Positions 35,608 to 45,294 are shown, numbered from the stretch's first letter. The stretch is 64,000 nucleotides of DNA from ZC4RG35 sp964571765 (GCA_964571765.1 CAZNDH010000007.1:1-64000), one strand, 5' to 3'. Translations and numbers: made by a program. The notes: generated by a model not told the origin, from the letters alone.

Positions 35608-35847
35608 CTATGAGCCGGCGACCTCGTTCGCCCGTGGCTCCCATGCCGGGACCGATCTCCGGTGTGCTCCGGTGAGGTCGATGGTGACCGCCGAGCAGGT
35701 TTGGCACACCCGTCGATCTATCCCCGCTCCGATGTGCCGGCCCTCTCCGAAGTCATGGAGGCCCTTGCGACAGTCCGACTTGCGGTGCCTCCGGGGCTCA
35801 CCCTCAGAAACGGGATCACTCACAGTGGTCAGCGTAGATTTTGCCAT
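35608..35847 (-). CDS. Small zinc-ribbon-like protein
   Basis: Predicted 79 residues from ATG 35847. Cysteines at CRKGLHDF and CQTC plus nearby histidines could bind one zinc ion. The segment GEGRHIGAGIDRRVCQTC looks like a conserved actinobacterial small-protein motif. It lies 28 bp after the E1 gene and 28 bp before mutT1 on the same strand. Function unknown. Confidence 0.65.
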   Translation of the reverse strand: MAKSTLTTVSDPVSEGEPRRHRKSDCRKGLHDFGEGRHIGAGIDRRVCQTCSAVTIDLTGAHRRSVPAWEPRANEVAGS

Positions 35848-35875
35848 CTCTCCCACCAAGGACCCTGAGTGGTTG

Positions 35876-37957
35876 TCAGCCGCTGAGAGCGCTAGAGATG
35901 CCGCTGAGTATCCGGTCGACATCTACCAGGGCGTGCTTCTCGATGGCGAACTGCGGCCAGGGAACGTCGAACCCGGTGACCCGGACGATCGGTGAGTGGA
36001 GGTCGTACAGAGCCTCCTCGGCGACGACCGCGGCCACATCTGCAGCCACCCCGGCAGTGCCCTGGGGCTCCTGGACGAGCAGCAGCCGCCCGGTGCGGCG
36101 CACCGACTCGAGCACCGTCTCCCGGTCCCAGGGGAACAGGGTGCGCAGGTCGATCACCTCGACCGACGCCCCGGATCGCTCGACGGCCGCCACCGAGACC
36201 GGGACCATGCCCCCATAGGTGACCAGTGTCAGTTCGTCGCCGGGAAGGCGAATCCGAGCCCTGCCGATGGGGAGGGTGTAGTGATCGACGGGCACCTCTT
36301 CTCGGCCGGCCCGGTAAAGCACCTTGGGCTCGAGGAAGATCACCGGATCCTCGCCTTCCAGGGAAGCCGCCAGAAGGCCTTTGGCGTCCCGGGGGCTGGA
36401 AGGGCAGATCACCACCAGGCCGGGGGCGTGGACGAAGTAGGCCTCCGGGGAGTCACAGTGGTGTTCGTGAGCCCCGATTCCGGCACCGTTGGGCATGCGG
36501 ACCACCACCGGCGCCGAGGCGTGCCCTCTCGTCCTGAATCGGAACCTACCCAGATGGCTGACTATCTGGTCGAAGGCGGGGTAGACGAAGCCATCGAACT
36601 GGATCTCGGCGATGGGCCGCGCTCCGGCGAGGGCCATTCCTACCGCGGTTCCCACGATTCCCGACTCGTTGAGTGGGGTATCGACCACCCGATCCGGGCC
36701 GAACGCAGAGAGCAGACCCTCGGTGATCCGAAAGACCCCGCCGGCAGTGGCCACATCCTCGCCGAGGACGATGGTCCGTGGGTCGGACTCCATCGCCTGG
36801 TGAAGGGTGACGTTGATCGCCTCGGCCATGTTCATCGACTCGGTGGGTCCGTCAGGGATGCGATCGTGACCCACCCGCCACACCTCATGGTCGTCGAAGT
36901 GGGTCTCTGGCTCGCCATGTGCCCGCTGCATGGCATGAAGCTGGTCGACGACGTGTCGGGGGATCCGGGTGAACCCGTGTCTCACTGTGTCGTCCCGGCC
37001 GGGAAGGGGCTGAGCCTCGATGGAGGTTATCGCCGCGTTGACCGCGTCGGTGACCTCCATGGCGACCTTCTCCCCGGTGCGCTCGTCCCACTCGCCCCGG
37101 TTCTGGAGGAAGCGGCGGAGCCGGTCGATAGGGTCCTTCGCCCGCCACTCGTCGACCTCCTCGGCTGACCGGTAGAGGGTGGGATCGTCGGCGGTGGCGT
37201 GAGGCCCGTAGCGGTAGGTCATCGCCTCGATCAATGTCGGTCCCCCTCCGGTCCTGGCCTTGGCGGCGGCGTCACGAGTGGCCAGGTAGACAGCAACCGG
37301 ATCCATGCCGTCCACCCTGACTCCTTCGAACCCATAGGCCTCCGCCTTCTGGGCGATGGTCTCCGAGGCGGTCTGTTGGTGATAGGGGACCGAGATGGCG
37401 TACAGGTTGTTGGCGCAGATGAAAACGGTGGGCGTCTTCCATACCCCGGCGAAGTTCATCCCCGAGTGGAAGTCGCCTTCGGATGTCGCCCCGTCTCCGA
37501 AGTACACCGCGGTGACCTTGTCCCCCTCCCGGAGTCTGGTGTAGTAGGAGTATCCGACGGCATGGGGGAGTTGGCTGGCGATGGGCACGGTGACGATCCC
37601 GGTCCGGTACTTCTCCATGTCCCAACCGGCGTTGGGAAGGCCCTTCCAGTAGGCGAGCAGCACCTCCATGGGCAGCCCTCGGGTGACTTGTACCCCGTGC
37701 TCCCGGTAGGACGGGAAGACGAAGTCATCGGGATCGAGGGCCAGGGCCGATCCTATCTGGACGGCCTCCTGACCTTCGAGCATGGCGTAGGTGCCAATCC
37801 TCCCCTGACGCTGCAGAGCGAGCATCCTTCGATCCAGCTCACGGGCGAGGACCATGTTGCGGTACATGAGCTGGTAGAGCTCGGGATCGAGACCCGGATC
37901 GGCGCCGACCAGGTCACCCTGAGCGTCGATTGTCTGCAGAGTTCCGAATCGATTGAT
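35876..37957 (-). CDS. 2-oxoacid (branched-chain type) dehydrogenase E1, alpha and beta fused
   Basis: About 690 residues. The alpha half has RQGRIGTYAMLEGQEA and the thiamine diphosphate motif GDGATSEGDFHSGMNFA. The beta half (from about residue 345) has LGEDVATAGGVFRITEGL, PLNESGIVG and HEHHCDSPEAYF, ending near ALVDVDRILSGI. It would decarboxylate a 2-oxoacid and acylate an E2 lipoyl partner, which is not in this window. The start is uncertain: upstream of FGTLQTIDAQGDL there is no ATG, GTG or TTG in frame, only ATC 37957 or CTG 37993. The frame runs on to 38365 but that part overlaps hisC and looks non-coding. Confidence 0.85.
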   Translation of the reverse strand: MNRFGTLQTIDAQGDLVGADPGLDPELYQLMYRNMVLARELDRRMLALQRQGRIGTYAMLEGQEAVQIGSALALDPDDFVFPSYREHGVQVTRGLPMEVLLAYWKGLPNAGWDMEKYRTGIVTVPIASQLPHAVGYSYYTRLREGDKVTAVYFGDGATSEGDFHSGMNFAGVWKTPTVFICANNLYAISVPYHQQTASETIAQKAEAYGFEGVRVDGMDPVAVYLATRDAAAKARTGGGPTLIEAMTYRYGPHATADDPTLYRSAEEVDEWRAKDPIDRLRRFLQNRGEWDERTGEKVAMEVTDAVNAAITSIEAQPLPGRDDTVRHGFTRIPRHVVDQLHAMQRAHGEPETHFDDHEVWRVGHDRIPDGPTESMNMAEAINVTLHQAMESDPRTIVLGEDVATAGGVFRITEGLLSAFGPDRVVDTPLNESGIVGTAVGMALAGARPIAEIQFDGFVYPAFDQIVSHLGRFRFRTRGHASAPVVVRMPNGAGIGAHEHHCDSPEAYFVHAPGLVVICPSSPRDAKGLLAASLEGEDPVIFLEPKVLYRAGREEVPVDHYTLPIGRARIRLPGDELTLVTYGGMVPVSVAAVERSGASVEVIDLRTLFPWDRETVLESVRRTGRLLLVQEPQGTAGVAADVAAVVAEEALYDLHSPIVRVTGFDVPWPQFAIEKHALVDVDRILSGISSALSG

Positions 37958-38128
37958 GCTCGGGAGTCTGCCATAAGGACCGCTGCTCCGCAGCCGCGTA
38001 CCGCCGGCTAATGCCTCCGCTTCCCGGGGCGATGAGGCCGGCCCGCGTCCCCAGCGCCTTCTTTGCTCGTGTCTCGCCCTTCGGTCTGGTGGTACCTGCG
38101 CCGCCCGGGGCGACGGTACGGTTACCCG

Positions 38129-39223
38129 GTGCCACTCCTCAGACCCGAGATCGATGCCTTGGCGGTGTACGAGGTCGGCCGACCCATCGAGGATGTGGTC
38201 AGGGAACACGGGATCGACCCTGGCGAACTGGTCAAGCTCACCGCCAACGAGAGCCCTGAGGGCCCGTTCCCCGGTGTGGTCGAAGCGGTGGCCGAGGCGG
38301 TCGCTCGGGCGAACCGGTATCCCGACAACCAGGTCTGGGACCTGGGCGGACGGCTCGCCGAACATCTCGCAGTGGATCGGGCCAACCTGCTCTTCGGCAA
38401 CGGGAGCACCGCGTTGATCACTGACTTCGCCTCGGCAGTGGGCGGGCCGGGCACCTCGATCGTCTACCCGTGGCCCAGCTTCATAATTTACCGATTCGCC
38501 GCGGTGTGGGCGGGCAGTGAGTCACGTGAGGTCCGCCTCGACCGCGCCTTGCGTGTCGACCTCGAGGCCTTGGGCTCGGCCATTGGCAGCCAAACCCGCC
38601 TGGTGTTCTTATGCAACCCGAACAATCCCACCGGCACCATCACGGGGGGTGACCAGGTCGAGGACTTCATTCGGTCAGTACCAGACAGGGTCCTCGTCGT
38701 GGTCGACGAGGCCTATGCCGAGTTCGTCGAGGCCCCGAGCTTCAGGAGCGCCATCGACCTCTCTCGGGAGCTCCCCAATGTGGTGGTCCTGCGCACATTC
38801 TCAAAGATCTATGCCCTTGCCGGCCAACGCATCGGGTATGCCATCGGGCGGCCGGAGACACTCGCCGGGCTGCGTAAGGCGCAGCAGCCCCTGACGGTCA
38901 ACCGCGCCGCCCAGGCGGCCGCTGCCGTCTCGCTGGGCCAGACCGAGGAGTTGGCCAGGCGGGTCCGTGACAATGCCGCTGGTCGCCACCATCTGGTGGG
39001 AGCAATCGAGGAGCGGGGACTCACTCAGGCGGAGAGTCACACCAACTTCGTCTTCTTCCGGTTGCCCGGCGAGGACTCCAAGGTCTACGCCGAGATGTTC
39101 ACCAGGACGGGTGTGCTGGTCCGCCCGATGTCGGGTGGCTGGATGCGGGTCACCGTTGGCTCACCAAATGAGAATCGGCGATTCGTCGCGGCACTCGATC
39201 GGGTTATCGACGAGGCCGGATGA
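38129..39223 (+). CDS. hisC: Histidinol-phosphate aminotransferase-like PLP enzyme
   Basis: Predicted 364 residues from GTG 38129. The family opening VKLTANESPEGP (about 36-47), CNPNNPTGT, VDEAYAEF and the PLP lysine in TFSKIYALAGQRIGYAIG are all present. It transaminates imidazole acetol-phosphate in histidine synthesis or a related aromatic 2-oxoacid. No other his gene is nearby, so an aromatic aminotransferase role is possible. Divergent from the E1 gene. Confidence 0.88.
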   Translation: MPLLRPEIDALAVYEVGRPIEDVVREHGIDPGELVKLTANESPEGPFPGVVEAVAEAVARANRYPDNQVWDLGGRLAEHLAVDRANLLFGNGSTALITDFASAVGGPGTSIVYPWPSFIIYRFAAVWAGSESREVRLDRALRVDLEALGSAIGSQTRLVFLCNPNNPTGTITGGDQVEDFIRSVPDRVLVVVDEAYAEFVEAPSFRSAIDLSRELPNVVVLRTFSKIYALAGQRIGYAIGRPETLAGLRKAQQPLTVNRAAQAAAAVSLGQTEELARRVRDNAAGRHHLVGAIEERGLTQAESHTNFVFFRLPGEDSKVYAEMFTRTGVLVRPMSGGWMRVTVGSPNENRRFVAALDRVIDEAG

Positions 39224-39291
39224 TTTTGTGTTGGCCCAGATCGCGGCGACGATTCGCCGATCAGCGGTGACATCTCCCCCCAGGTGACCAA

Positions 39292-41898
39292 TTGAAGACC
39301 CTGGCCACGTCCATGGCCGCGGTGGCGCGACGCGCCCCCTGGGCGGTCATCGCAGTCACCCTGGCGCTAACCGGTGTCTTCGGGTATTTCTCCGGGCGGG
39401 TGACCGTGGCCTCTGGCAACGAGGGCTTCGCCCCCGAAGGACGGGAAATCGCCGCCTCCGAAAGGATCGGAGAGAAGTTCGGCCAGGAGACCTCCGAGTC
39501 GACGCTACAGGTCCTGATCCTCTCCGAAGAGGGTGATGTGATCACCGTGGATGGGTTGCGGGTGGCTTCGTCGGTGGTCTCCACCGTTAGGGCCTCGGCG
39601 GTGGGTCCGAGGATCGGTGATCGCGCCGACCGTCCCGGTGCCTTCCACTTCCTTGGCCTCGTCGAGCAGGAGATGGTGGCCAGAGGCCTGACCATCGAAG
39701 ACATGTCCGACCAGATGGTCAAGGAGATTTACGCCGAGGCCCTCGACGGGGACGGCCAAGGCGACGCCCTCCCCGAGCAGGCCTCGTTCATCGCCCGGCT
39801 GGTCTCCGAGGACTACGACCCGGTGGCGGTCACCGCATCGGGGGGGATGGCTCTGGCATTCGTCGGGGCATTCGACGGAAGTGCCGAAGAGGCCTTCAAC
39901 GCTCAGGTCGATGCGGAGAAGGAGATGGCGGCCGATCTCGGCGCCATCGACAGCGACCTGGCGATCCGACCTTTCTCCTTCTTCCTGCTCCTGACCGGGG
40001 TCGACGACTTCACCGCCGAGGTCGGCCGGCTGTTCGCCCTTGCTTTCGTAGTGATCCTGGGAATCCTGCTCATCGTCTACTGGCTGCCCCCGGGTCGTGG
40101 CGGCAGCCGCTTTGCCTCGGCTCGTCGCACTGTCACCGACACCCTGATCACACTGTTCACCATCCTGCTCGCCGTGGCCTGGATGCAGGGCATCGGCTAC
40201 CTGTTGGAGCGGGTCGGGGTCATCGATGCCTTCTCGGCGCCCACCCAGATCGTCCCCATCCTTCTCATCGGGCTTGGTGTGGACTTCGCCATCCACCTCA
40301 CCTCTCGCTACCGGGAGGAGGTCGGTGCCGGCGGAAGCGTCGACCAGTCGGTGACCCGGGCGGTGAGCACGGTGGGTGTTGCCCTGGCGCTGGCCACGGT
40401 GACCACGGTGATCGGGTTCCTCACCAACATCTTCAACCCGGTCCCAGCCCTGAAGGACTTCGGGATCCTCGCCGCGGTGGGGATCGCGGTGGCCTTCGTG
40501 CTCATGCTGATGTTCGTCCCGTCGGTGCGTCTGATCGCCGATCGCCGTGCCGAGGCCAGGGGAAGGCTCCCAGTCGGCTCGCTGAGGAGCCACGGCGACC
40601 GCCTCCTCCCCCGGATCATGGAGAAGCTAGCGCTCCTCGCCGAGAGGGCACCGACTGCCACCCTGGCAGTTGCCCTGCTCCTCGGAGGGGCGGGCTACTA
40701 CGGATTCAGCCAGTTGGAGACCCGGTTCTCGTTCACCGACTTCCTCCCCGAGGACTCCGAGTACGTGTCCACCCTGGAGTTGCTGGCCACCGAGTTCGGT
40801 GGAGGCTTCGGCGAGCAGACCCAAGTTCTGGTGGAGGCGACACCAGAGGGGGGACTCGACGCGTCGACACACAACGCCCTGGTGGCGACGAACACCGGGC
40901 TCGCCGGGATCCCCGACGTCTCCATCATCGAGTCGCCCGAGGGGCGCTTCGCCAACGCCAATTCCCCGCTGGGCCTCCTCGGCCAACTCCTCGCCGGCGG
41001 TCCGGAGGCAACGCACCCCGAGCTTCTCGCCGCGGTCACAGACGTGGGGCTGAGGCCGGACCTCACGGTGGCCCCAGGGGCCGACGTCGAGGCCCTCTAC
41101 CGGACGATCACCGAGATCGCCCCGGAGGGGGCGGCGAGGACCATCCACTTTGCAGGAGGGCGGCTCGACGCTTTGCTCTGGGACATCACCACAACCGCCG
41201 GTGAGGAGGTTGGGGACCTGAGGTCGGGGCTCGACAGCGCCTTCGACTCGGTACGGGCCACCGGGGCCTCGGCCATCGCCGTCTCGGAGAACATCATCGG
41301 AGACGTCATCGTGAGGGAGCTGACCGACTCACAGGCGCGATCGCTGTTCATCACCATTGCGGTGTCAGGCCTGGTCCTGGTGGTCAGCTTCTACCTGGAG
41401 TCGAGGCGCTGGTTCCTGGGAGTGATCACCATTGCCCCGGTGGGCTTGGTCGTCCTGTGGACCTACGGGTTGATGTACGCCTCCGGGATCCCATTCGGGC
41501 CGGTCACCGCCACCCTGGCGGCCCTGTCGATCGGGATCGGGGTCCCCTTCACCATCCACATCGCCCGCCGCTTCCAGGAGGCGCGGCGGTCCTACGCCGG
41601 GCTCGACGAGGCGCTGCGCTCCACCATGAGGCACACCGGTGGGGCCCTCGCCGGTTCAGCTCTGACCACCATGGCGGGATTTGGCATTCTGATGACCGCC
41701 AGCCTGGTGCCATTCCGCCAGATGGGCCAGGTGACGGTATACGCGATCGGCCTCGCCCTGGTGGCCTCGGTGATGGTGCTCCCCTCCCTGCTCGCCCTGT
41801 GGGACCGCTACCACCGTCGACGGGGAGACGACCGGATAGGGGCCGACATCATCGTCCCGCCTGTCCCAGCGGGAGGCGGCCGATCCGACCACAATTGA
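39292..41898 (+). CDS. RND superfamily (MMPL/hopanoid-transporter-like) membrane protein
   Basis: Predicted 868 residues from a TTG start with AGGTGA upstream. Two repeats each have one helix, a large outer loop and five further helices. The first sterol-sensing-like region has IGLGVDFAIHLTSRYREE and the second has SIGIGVPFTIHIARRFQEA. The GVDF/H motif near the start of the loop after helix 4 is typical of the MMPL/HpnN-like group. It probably exports or moves lipids with proton drive. The substrate is unknown. Confidence 0.9.
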   Translation: MKTLATSMAAVARRAPWAVIAVTLALTGVFGYFSGRVTVASGNEGFAPEGREIAASERIGEKFGQETSESTLQVLILSEEGDVITVDGLRVASSVVSTVRASAVGPRIGDRADRPGAFHFLGLVEQEMVARGLTIEDMSDQMVKEIYAEALDGDGQGDALPEQASFIARLVSEDYDPVAVTASGGMALAFVGAFDGSAEEAFNAQVDAEKEMAADLGAIDSDLAIRPFSFFLLLTGVDDFTAEVGRLFALAFVVILGILLIVYWLPPGRGGSRFASARRTVTDTLITLFTILLAVAWMQGIGYLLERVGVIDAFSAPTQIVPILLIGLGVDFAIHLTSRYREEVGAGGSVDQSVTRAVSTVGVALALATVTTVIGFLTNIFNPVPALKDFGILAAVGIAVAFVLMLMFVPSVRLIADRRAEARGRLPVGSLRSHGDRLLPRIMEKLALLAERAPTATLAVALLLGGAGYYGFSQLETRFSFTDFLPEDSEYVSTLELLATEFGGGFGEQTQVLVEATPEGGLDASTHNALVATNTGLAGIPDVSIIESPEGRFANANSPLGLLGQLLAGGPEATHPELLAAVTDVGLRPDLTVAPGADVEALYRTITEIAPEGAARTIHFAGGRLDALLWDITTTAGEEVGDLRSGLDSAFDSVRATGASAIAVSENIIGDVIVRELTDSQARSLFITIAVSGLVLVVSFYLESRRWFLGVITIAPVGLVVLWTYGLMYASGIPFGPVTATLAALSIGIGVPFTIHIARRFQEARRSYAGLDEALRSTMRHTGGALAGSALTTMAGFGILMTASLVPFRQMGQVTVYAIGLALVASVMVLPSLLALWDRYHRRRGDDRIGADIIVPPVPAGGGRSDHN

Positions 41899-41925
41899 CC
41901 GCAGGGGTCCGATGCCCCGTTGTGT

Positions 41926-42912
41926 ATGGATGCATCACGCATAGCCAAAGAAGCCTCGCGCCTTCTTCCACTGGCCCACAAGGTGCTCAGGCGGTACCCC
42001 TTCCTGGTCAGGGAGGTCGACCACCTGACCACCCATTCCAACGTGATGTTCCGCGTGATCAGCGAGAGGGGAGACCAGCTCGTCCTGCGGGTGGGAAGCC
42101 CCAGCGGCAACACCCGGGCCAACCTCGGCTACGAGGTGGCCTGGCTCGACGCCCTCAATCGTGACACCGACCTGGATCTGGTCCGTCCGATCAGTACCGC
42201 AGGCGGGTCACTGATCGTCGACGAGTACGACCCCGACCTGGGCAAGGAGCGAGCCTGCGTCCTCTTCTCCTGGGTCCCCGGCGCCCCATTGGGCGGTGGT
42301 GCGGGGACGGTGGGATACCGCCTCCTGGGGAGGATGTCGGCGGCTCTGCAGGAACACGGCCGCACCTGGCGGCCGGAGAATCCCGAGGGTCTGCGACGAT
42401 GGGACCGGGTCTTCTACTACGGGGCGGAGTTCGATCCGGTGGTGATCGGCGATCCGCTCTACGCCCACATGTTCGACGTCAAGACCAGGTCGGCGATCTC
42501 CAAGGCAGGGGCTCTTGCCGAGCAGGTGATCGCCGACTCGTGGGCCAAGGGTGAGCCGCAGGTGGTTCATGGGGACCTGCACGAGTGGAACGTCCACCTG
42601 GTGGGCAGTCGCATCCATGCCTTCGACTTCGAGGACGTCATGTTCGCCCTTCCCTCCCAGGATGTCGCCATCAGCCTCTATCACTCGAGGAGCCAGGGAA
42701 ACCGCGACGAGATCCGGGGTGCGTTCCGACGTGGCTTCGAGAGCGTGGCCACCTGGCCGGTGGTCGACGATTCCCAGCTCGATGGTTTCCACGCTGCCCG
42801 CCAGATCATGCTGATGAACTACGCGGCTCGCACCCTCCCGGTCAAGGAGGCCAGCGACTTCATCGACAAGGTGATGCCCTGGCTCGGCTGGTACATCGGC
42901 CGATATGGCTGA
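41926..42912 (+). CDS. Aminoglycoside phosphotransferase/homoserine kinase II-like kinase
   Basis: Predicted 328 residues from ATG 41926; a TTG at 41920 is also in frame. The N-lobe has LVLRVGSP with the ATP-contact lysine replaced by Arg. The catalytic loop VVHGDLHEWNVHLV (about 207-220, HGD-x4-N) and the metal motif AFDFEDV are present. It resembles eukaryotic-like small-molecule kinases; the substrate is unknown. It overlaps the following phosphoribosyltransferase gene by 8 bp. Confidence 0.87.
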   Translation: MDASRIAKEASRLLPLAHKVLRRYPFLVREVDHLTTHSNVMFRVISERGDQLVLRVGSPSGNTRANLGYEVAWLDALNRDTDLDLVRPISTAGGSLIVDEYDPDLGKERACVLFSWVPGAPLGGGAGTVGYRLLGRMSAALQEHGRTWRPENPEGLRRWDRVFYYGAEFDPVVIGDPLYAHMFDVKTRSAISKAGALAEQVIADSWAKGEPQVVHGDLHEWNVHLVGSRIHAFDFEDVMFALPSQDVAISLYHSRSQGNRDEIRGAFRRGFESVATWPVVDDSQLDGFHAARQIMLMNYAARTLPVKEASDFIDKVMPWLGWYIGRYG

Positions 42913-43552
42913 GGCCCGATTCCTCGACCGCCGTCAGGCCGGGCGGGAGCTCGGCGCCCTGATCTCCACGCTGAGCCCGATCGACCCCCTGGTTCTTGCC
43001 CTCCCCCGGGGCGGAGTCCCGGTGGGATTCGAGGTGGCCGAGGCGCTCTCCTGTGACCTCGATGTTCTCCTGGTTCGCAAGTTGGGCGTCCCCGGGCAGC
43101 CCGAACTGGCCATGGGTGCAGTTGCCGAGGGCGGAGTGGTGATCACCAATCCAGGGATCGTCGAGCTCGCCGGTGTTGACGAGACCAGCTTCGACCGGGT
43201 GCTCCGAGCCGAGGTGGAGACCCTAGAGAGGCGAGCCGAGGCGTATCGGGCAGAGCACCCGGCGATCGACCCTGAGGGTCACACAGCCCTTGTCGTCGAC
43301 GACGGCCTCGCCACCGGAGCGACCGCCCTGGCGGCTATAGAGGCACTCCGGCAGAGGGGCTCCCGTGAGGTCTGGCTGTGTGTCCCGGTGGGGCCGATCG
43401 ACACCCTGGATGCGATGAGGAGCGTGGCCGACAGTGTGGTCTCGGTCCATCGACCGCGGCACTTCGGAGCGGTGGGCGCCTGGTACCGCGACTTCGGTCA
43501 GACCGGCGACTCCGAGGTCCGGGCCCTGCTGTCCCGAGCCCGGCTACGGTGA
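42905..43552 (+). CDS. Phosphoribosyltransferase-like protein
   Basis: Predicted 215 residues. The N-terminal FLDRRQAGRELGA and LALPRGGVPVG, then DVLLVRKLGVPGQPELAMGAVAEGG, and the PRPP loop VVDDGLATGAT (about 124-134) are the marks of the predicted phosphoribosyltransferase family often linked to erythromycin-esterase-like or dienelactone hydrolase genes. The substrate is unknown. It is coupled to the kinase upstream. Confidence 0.9.
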   Translation: MAEARFLDRRQAGRELGALISTLSPIDPLVLALPRGGVPVGFEVAEALSCDLDVLLVRKLGVPGQPELAMGAVAEGGVVITNPGIVELAGVDETSFDRVLRAEVETLERRAEAYRAEHPAIDPEGHTALVVDDGLATGATALAAIEALRQRGSREVWLCVPVGPIDTLDAMRSVADSVVSVHRPRHFGAVGAWYRDFGQTGDSEVRALLSRARLR

Positions 43553-43581
43553 CCTCGACATCGGGAAAGGATGTTCTTGCG

Positions 43582-43989
43582 ATGCCCGGCCTGGAGTTGT
43601 TCTGCACCATCGAAGGAGATCTGGAGAGGACGGTGGTCGGTCAGGGCCCGGCGGGGATGAGGATCGACTTTCCCTTCAGCGGGACGGCGACCAGCCCCCA
43701 CTGGGACGGCGAGCGACCGGTGAAGGGTGTGGACTACTCGATGGTGCGCACCGACGGCAACATGGACCTCGACATCAGGGCGGTGATCGGCGAGAAGAGG
43801 GAGTCGGTCGCCTATCGCGCCATCGGTGTCTCCACGGTCAACCCCGACAAGTCGGCAGACATCAACGAGTTGCTCACCTTCCACACCGGCAACGAGGACC
43901 TGGCCTGGCTCAACGACCGGATCGGGGTCGCCATCGGCCACGGAGAGGCCGGCAAGATCCACATCGAGGTCTACCTGGTCCAGAGGTAA
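43582..43989 (+). CDS. DUF3237-like small protein
   Basis: Predicted 135 residues from ATG 43582, with AAAGGA 10 bp upstream. GTG 43549, which overlaps the previous stop, is an alternative start. A beta-rich profile with PFSGTATSPHWDGERPVKGVDYSMVRTDGNMDLDIRAVIGEK recalls the DUF3237 barrel fold. Function unknown. It ends a three-gene co-directional run. Confidence 0.7.
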   Translation: MPGLELFCTIEGDLERTVVGQGPAGMRIDFPFSGTATSPHWDGERPVKGVDYSMVRTDGNMDLDIRAVIGEKRESVAYRAIGVSTVNPDKSADINELLTFHTGNEDLAWLNDRIGVAIGHGEAGKIHIEVYLVQR

Positions 43990-44037
43990 AGACTCACCTC
44001 ACTCGCTTGGAGAGTCGGGGGCCGGTGTCTCCGAGAG

Positions 44038-44829
44038 TCACTCATCCTGTGGGTGAGTGCGCCTGAAGTCGGGCTTTCGCTTCTCGAGGAAGGCGTGGAC
44101 CCCTTCGAGGTGCTGGGGGGTCTTCCCCAGCCGGCCTTGCTCCTCTTGCTCAGCGCGTAACGCTTCTCGGAACGAAGAGGCTGCCGCCTCCCGGATCAGC
44201 CGACGTGTGGTGACCAGGGAGTCGGGCACCAGGTCGGCCAGCCCGGCGGCGAGAGCGACTGTCCGCTGGACCAAATCCTCGTCATCACAGACTTCCGTGC
44301 AAAGCCCCAGGTCGTGGACTTCCTCGGCGCCCAGTCTGCGATTTGTGAAGGTCAGCTCCAGGGCCCGACTCATCCCGATCATGTGGGGGAGCCACCAGGT
44401 CGTTCCCGAGTCCGGGACCAGGCCGATCCCGGTGAAAGCCGATATCAGGCTTGCCGAGCGCGCCATCACCCTCAGGTCACAGGCCAGCGCCATTCCCAAG
44501 CCCGCCCCGGCGGCAACCCCGTTGACGCCCGCCACCGTGGGCAGGGGGCACTCGACGAGGGCTTGGACGATCGGGTGGAAGACCTCCTCCAGGTGGGAGT
44601 CGAGGTCGGGGCCGTCACGTCGATATTCCTCGATCAGGGCAGCGAGATCGGCTCCGGAGCAGAAGGCCTTGCCGGCACCGGTGATGACAACCGCCCTGGC
44701 CTCGGTGGCAGCCCTCCTCAATGAATCGACGACACCGGTGGACAGGGTGACCTCGATGGCATTGAACCGATCGGGCCGGGCCAGGGTGACCACGGCGACA
44801 TCGCCGTCGAGCCGGTAATCGACACTCAT
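44038..44829 (-). CDS. Enoyl-CoA hydratase/isomerase family protein
   Basis: Predicted 263 residues. The crotonase fold is clear: ARPDRFNAI near 18-26, the first oxyanion-hole segment KAFCSGADLAAL (about 53-64) and the second oxyanion-hole loop GVAAGAGLGMALACDLRV (about 102-119). One catalytic acidic residue is in TGIGLVPDSG. The pattern is close to PaaG/isomerase members as well as hydratases, so the exact reaction is uncertain. Confidence 0.9.
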   Translation of the reverse strand: MSVDYRLDGDVAVVTLARPDRFNAIEVTLSTGVVDSLRRAATEARAVVITGAGKAFCSGADLAALIEEYRRDGPDLDSHLEEVFHPIVQALVECPLPTVAGVNGVAAGAGLGMALACDLRVMARSASLISAFTGIGLVPDSGTTWWLPHMIGMSRALELTFTNRRLGAEEVHDLGLCTEVCDDEDLVQRTVALAAGLADLVPDSLVTTRRLIREAAASSFREALRAEQEEQGRLGKTPQHLEGVHAFLEKRKPDFRRTHPQDE

Positions 44830-44862
44830 CTGCTCGCGAATCGTAAATCACGCAAAGAACGG

Positions 44863-44945
44863 GTGAATTCACAATGCTGCCCTATCGTTAGCGGACACTG
44901 TCGCACCACACAGCGGCGAAGACTCACCGACCCAAAGGAGGGGCC
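44863..44945 (+). promoter_or_regulatory. hup upstream region with palindrome and strong ribosome binding site
   Basis: A perfect 10-bp palindrome GTGAATTCAC (44863-44872) lies 73 bp before the HU gene, in the gap between divergent genes. A strong AAAGGAGG (44934-44941) sits just before the GTG start. No clear -35/-10 pair was found. Confidence 0.4.
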
Positions 44946-45239
44946 GTGAACAAGACCGAGATGGCGGAAAAGCTCGCCAGGAAGGCGGACATCTCGAAGG
45001 CACAAGCCGCCGAGATCATCGAGCACATCTTCTCGACCAAGGACGGCGAGGGAATCATCGCCGTCGAGCTCGACGCCGGCCGCAAGGTGAACATCACCGG
45101 CTTCGGGAGCTTCAGCACCAAGTCGCGCGCCGCCCGTCAGGGACGCAACCCGGCGACAGGAGCCACCATCATGATTCCGGCCAAGAAGTACGCCCACTTC
45201 TCCGCGGCCAAGGGTCTCAAGGATCGGGTCGCCGAGTAG
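44946..45239 (+). CDS. hup: HU-family DNA-binding protein
   Basis: Predicted 97 residues, GTG start. The N-terminal helices MNKTEMAEKLARKADISKAQA and the DNA-contacting block GFGSFSTKSRAARQGRNPATGATI (HU signature with the Pro at the arm tip) are present. It packages DNA in the nucleoid. It lacks the long basic C-terminal tail of mycobacterial HupB. It is followed by a strong terminator, so it is a single-gene transcript. Confidence 0.95.
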   Translation: MNKTEMAEKLARKADISKAQAAEIIEHIFSTKDGEGIIAVELDAGRKVNITGFGSFSTKSRAARQGRNPATGATIMIPAKKYAHFSAAKGLKDRVAE

Positions 45240-45257
45240 CAGCCGGATCACGGAGTC

Positions 45258-45294
45258 AAGAGGAGAGGGGCCCTGGATGGGCCCCTCTCCTCTT
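45258..45294 (+). terminator. Strong hairpin terminator after hup
   Basis: AAGAGGAGAGGGGCCC (45258-45273) pairs perfectly with GGGCCCCTCTCCTCTT (45279-45294), a 16-bp stem with a 5-base loop, 18 bp after the hup stop. Confidence 0.9.

Noticed and set aside
37199..38011. 270-codon plus-strand frame opposite the E1 gene
   Set aside because: Mirror frame of the E1 alpha region; no motif and no ribosome binding site.
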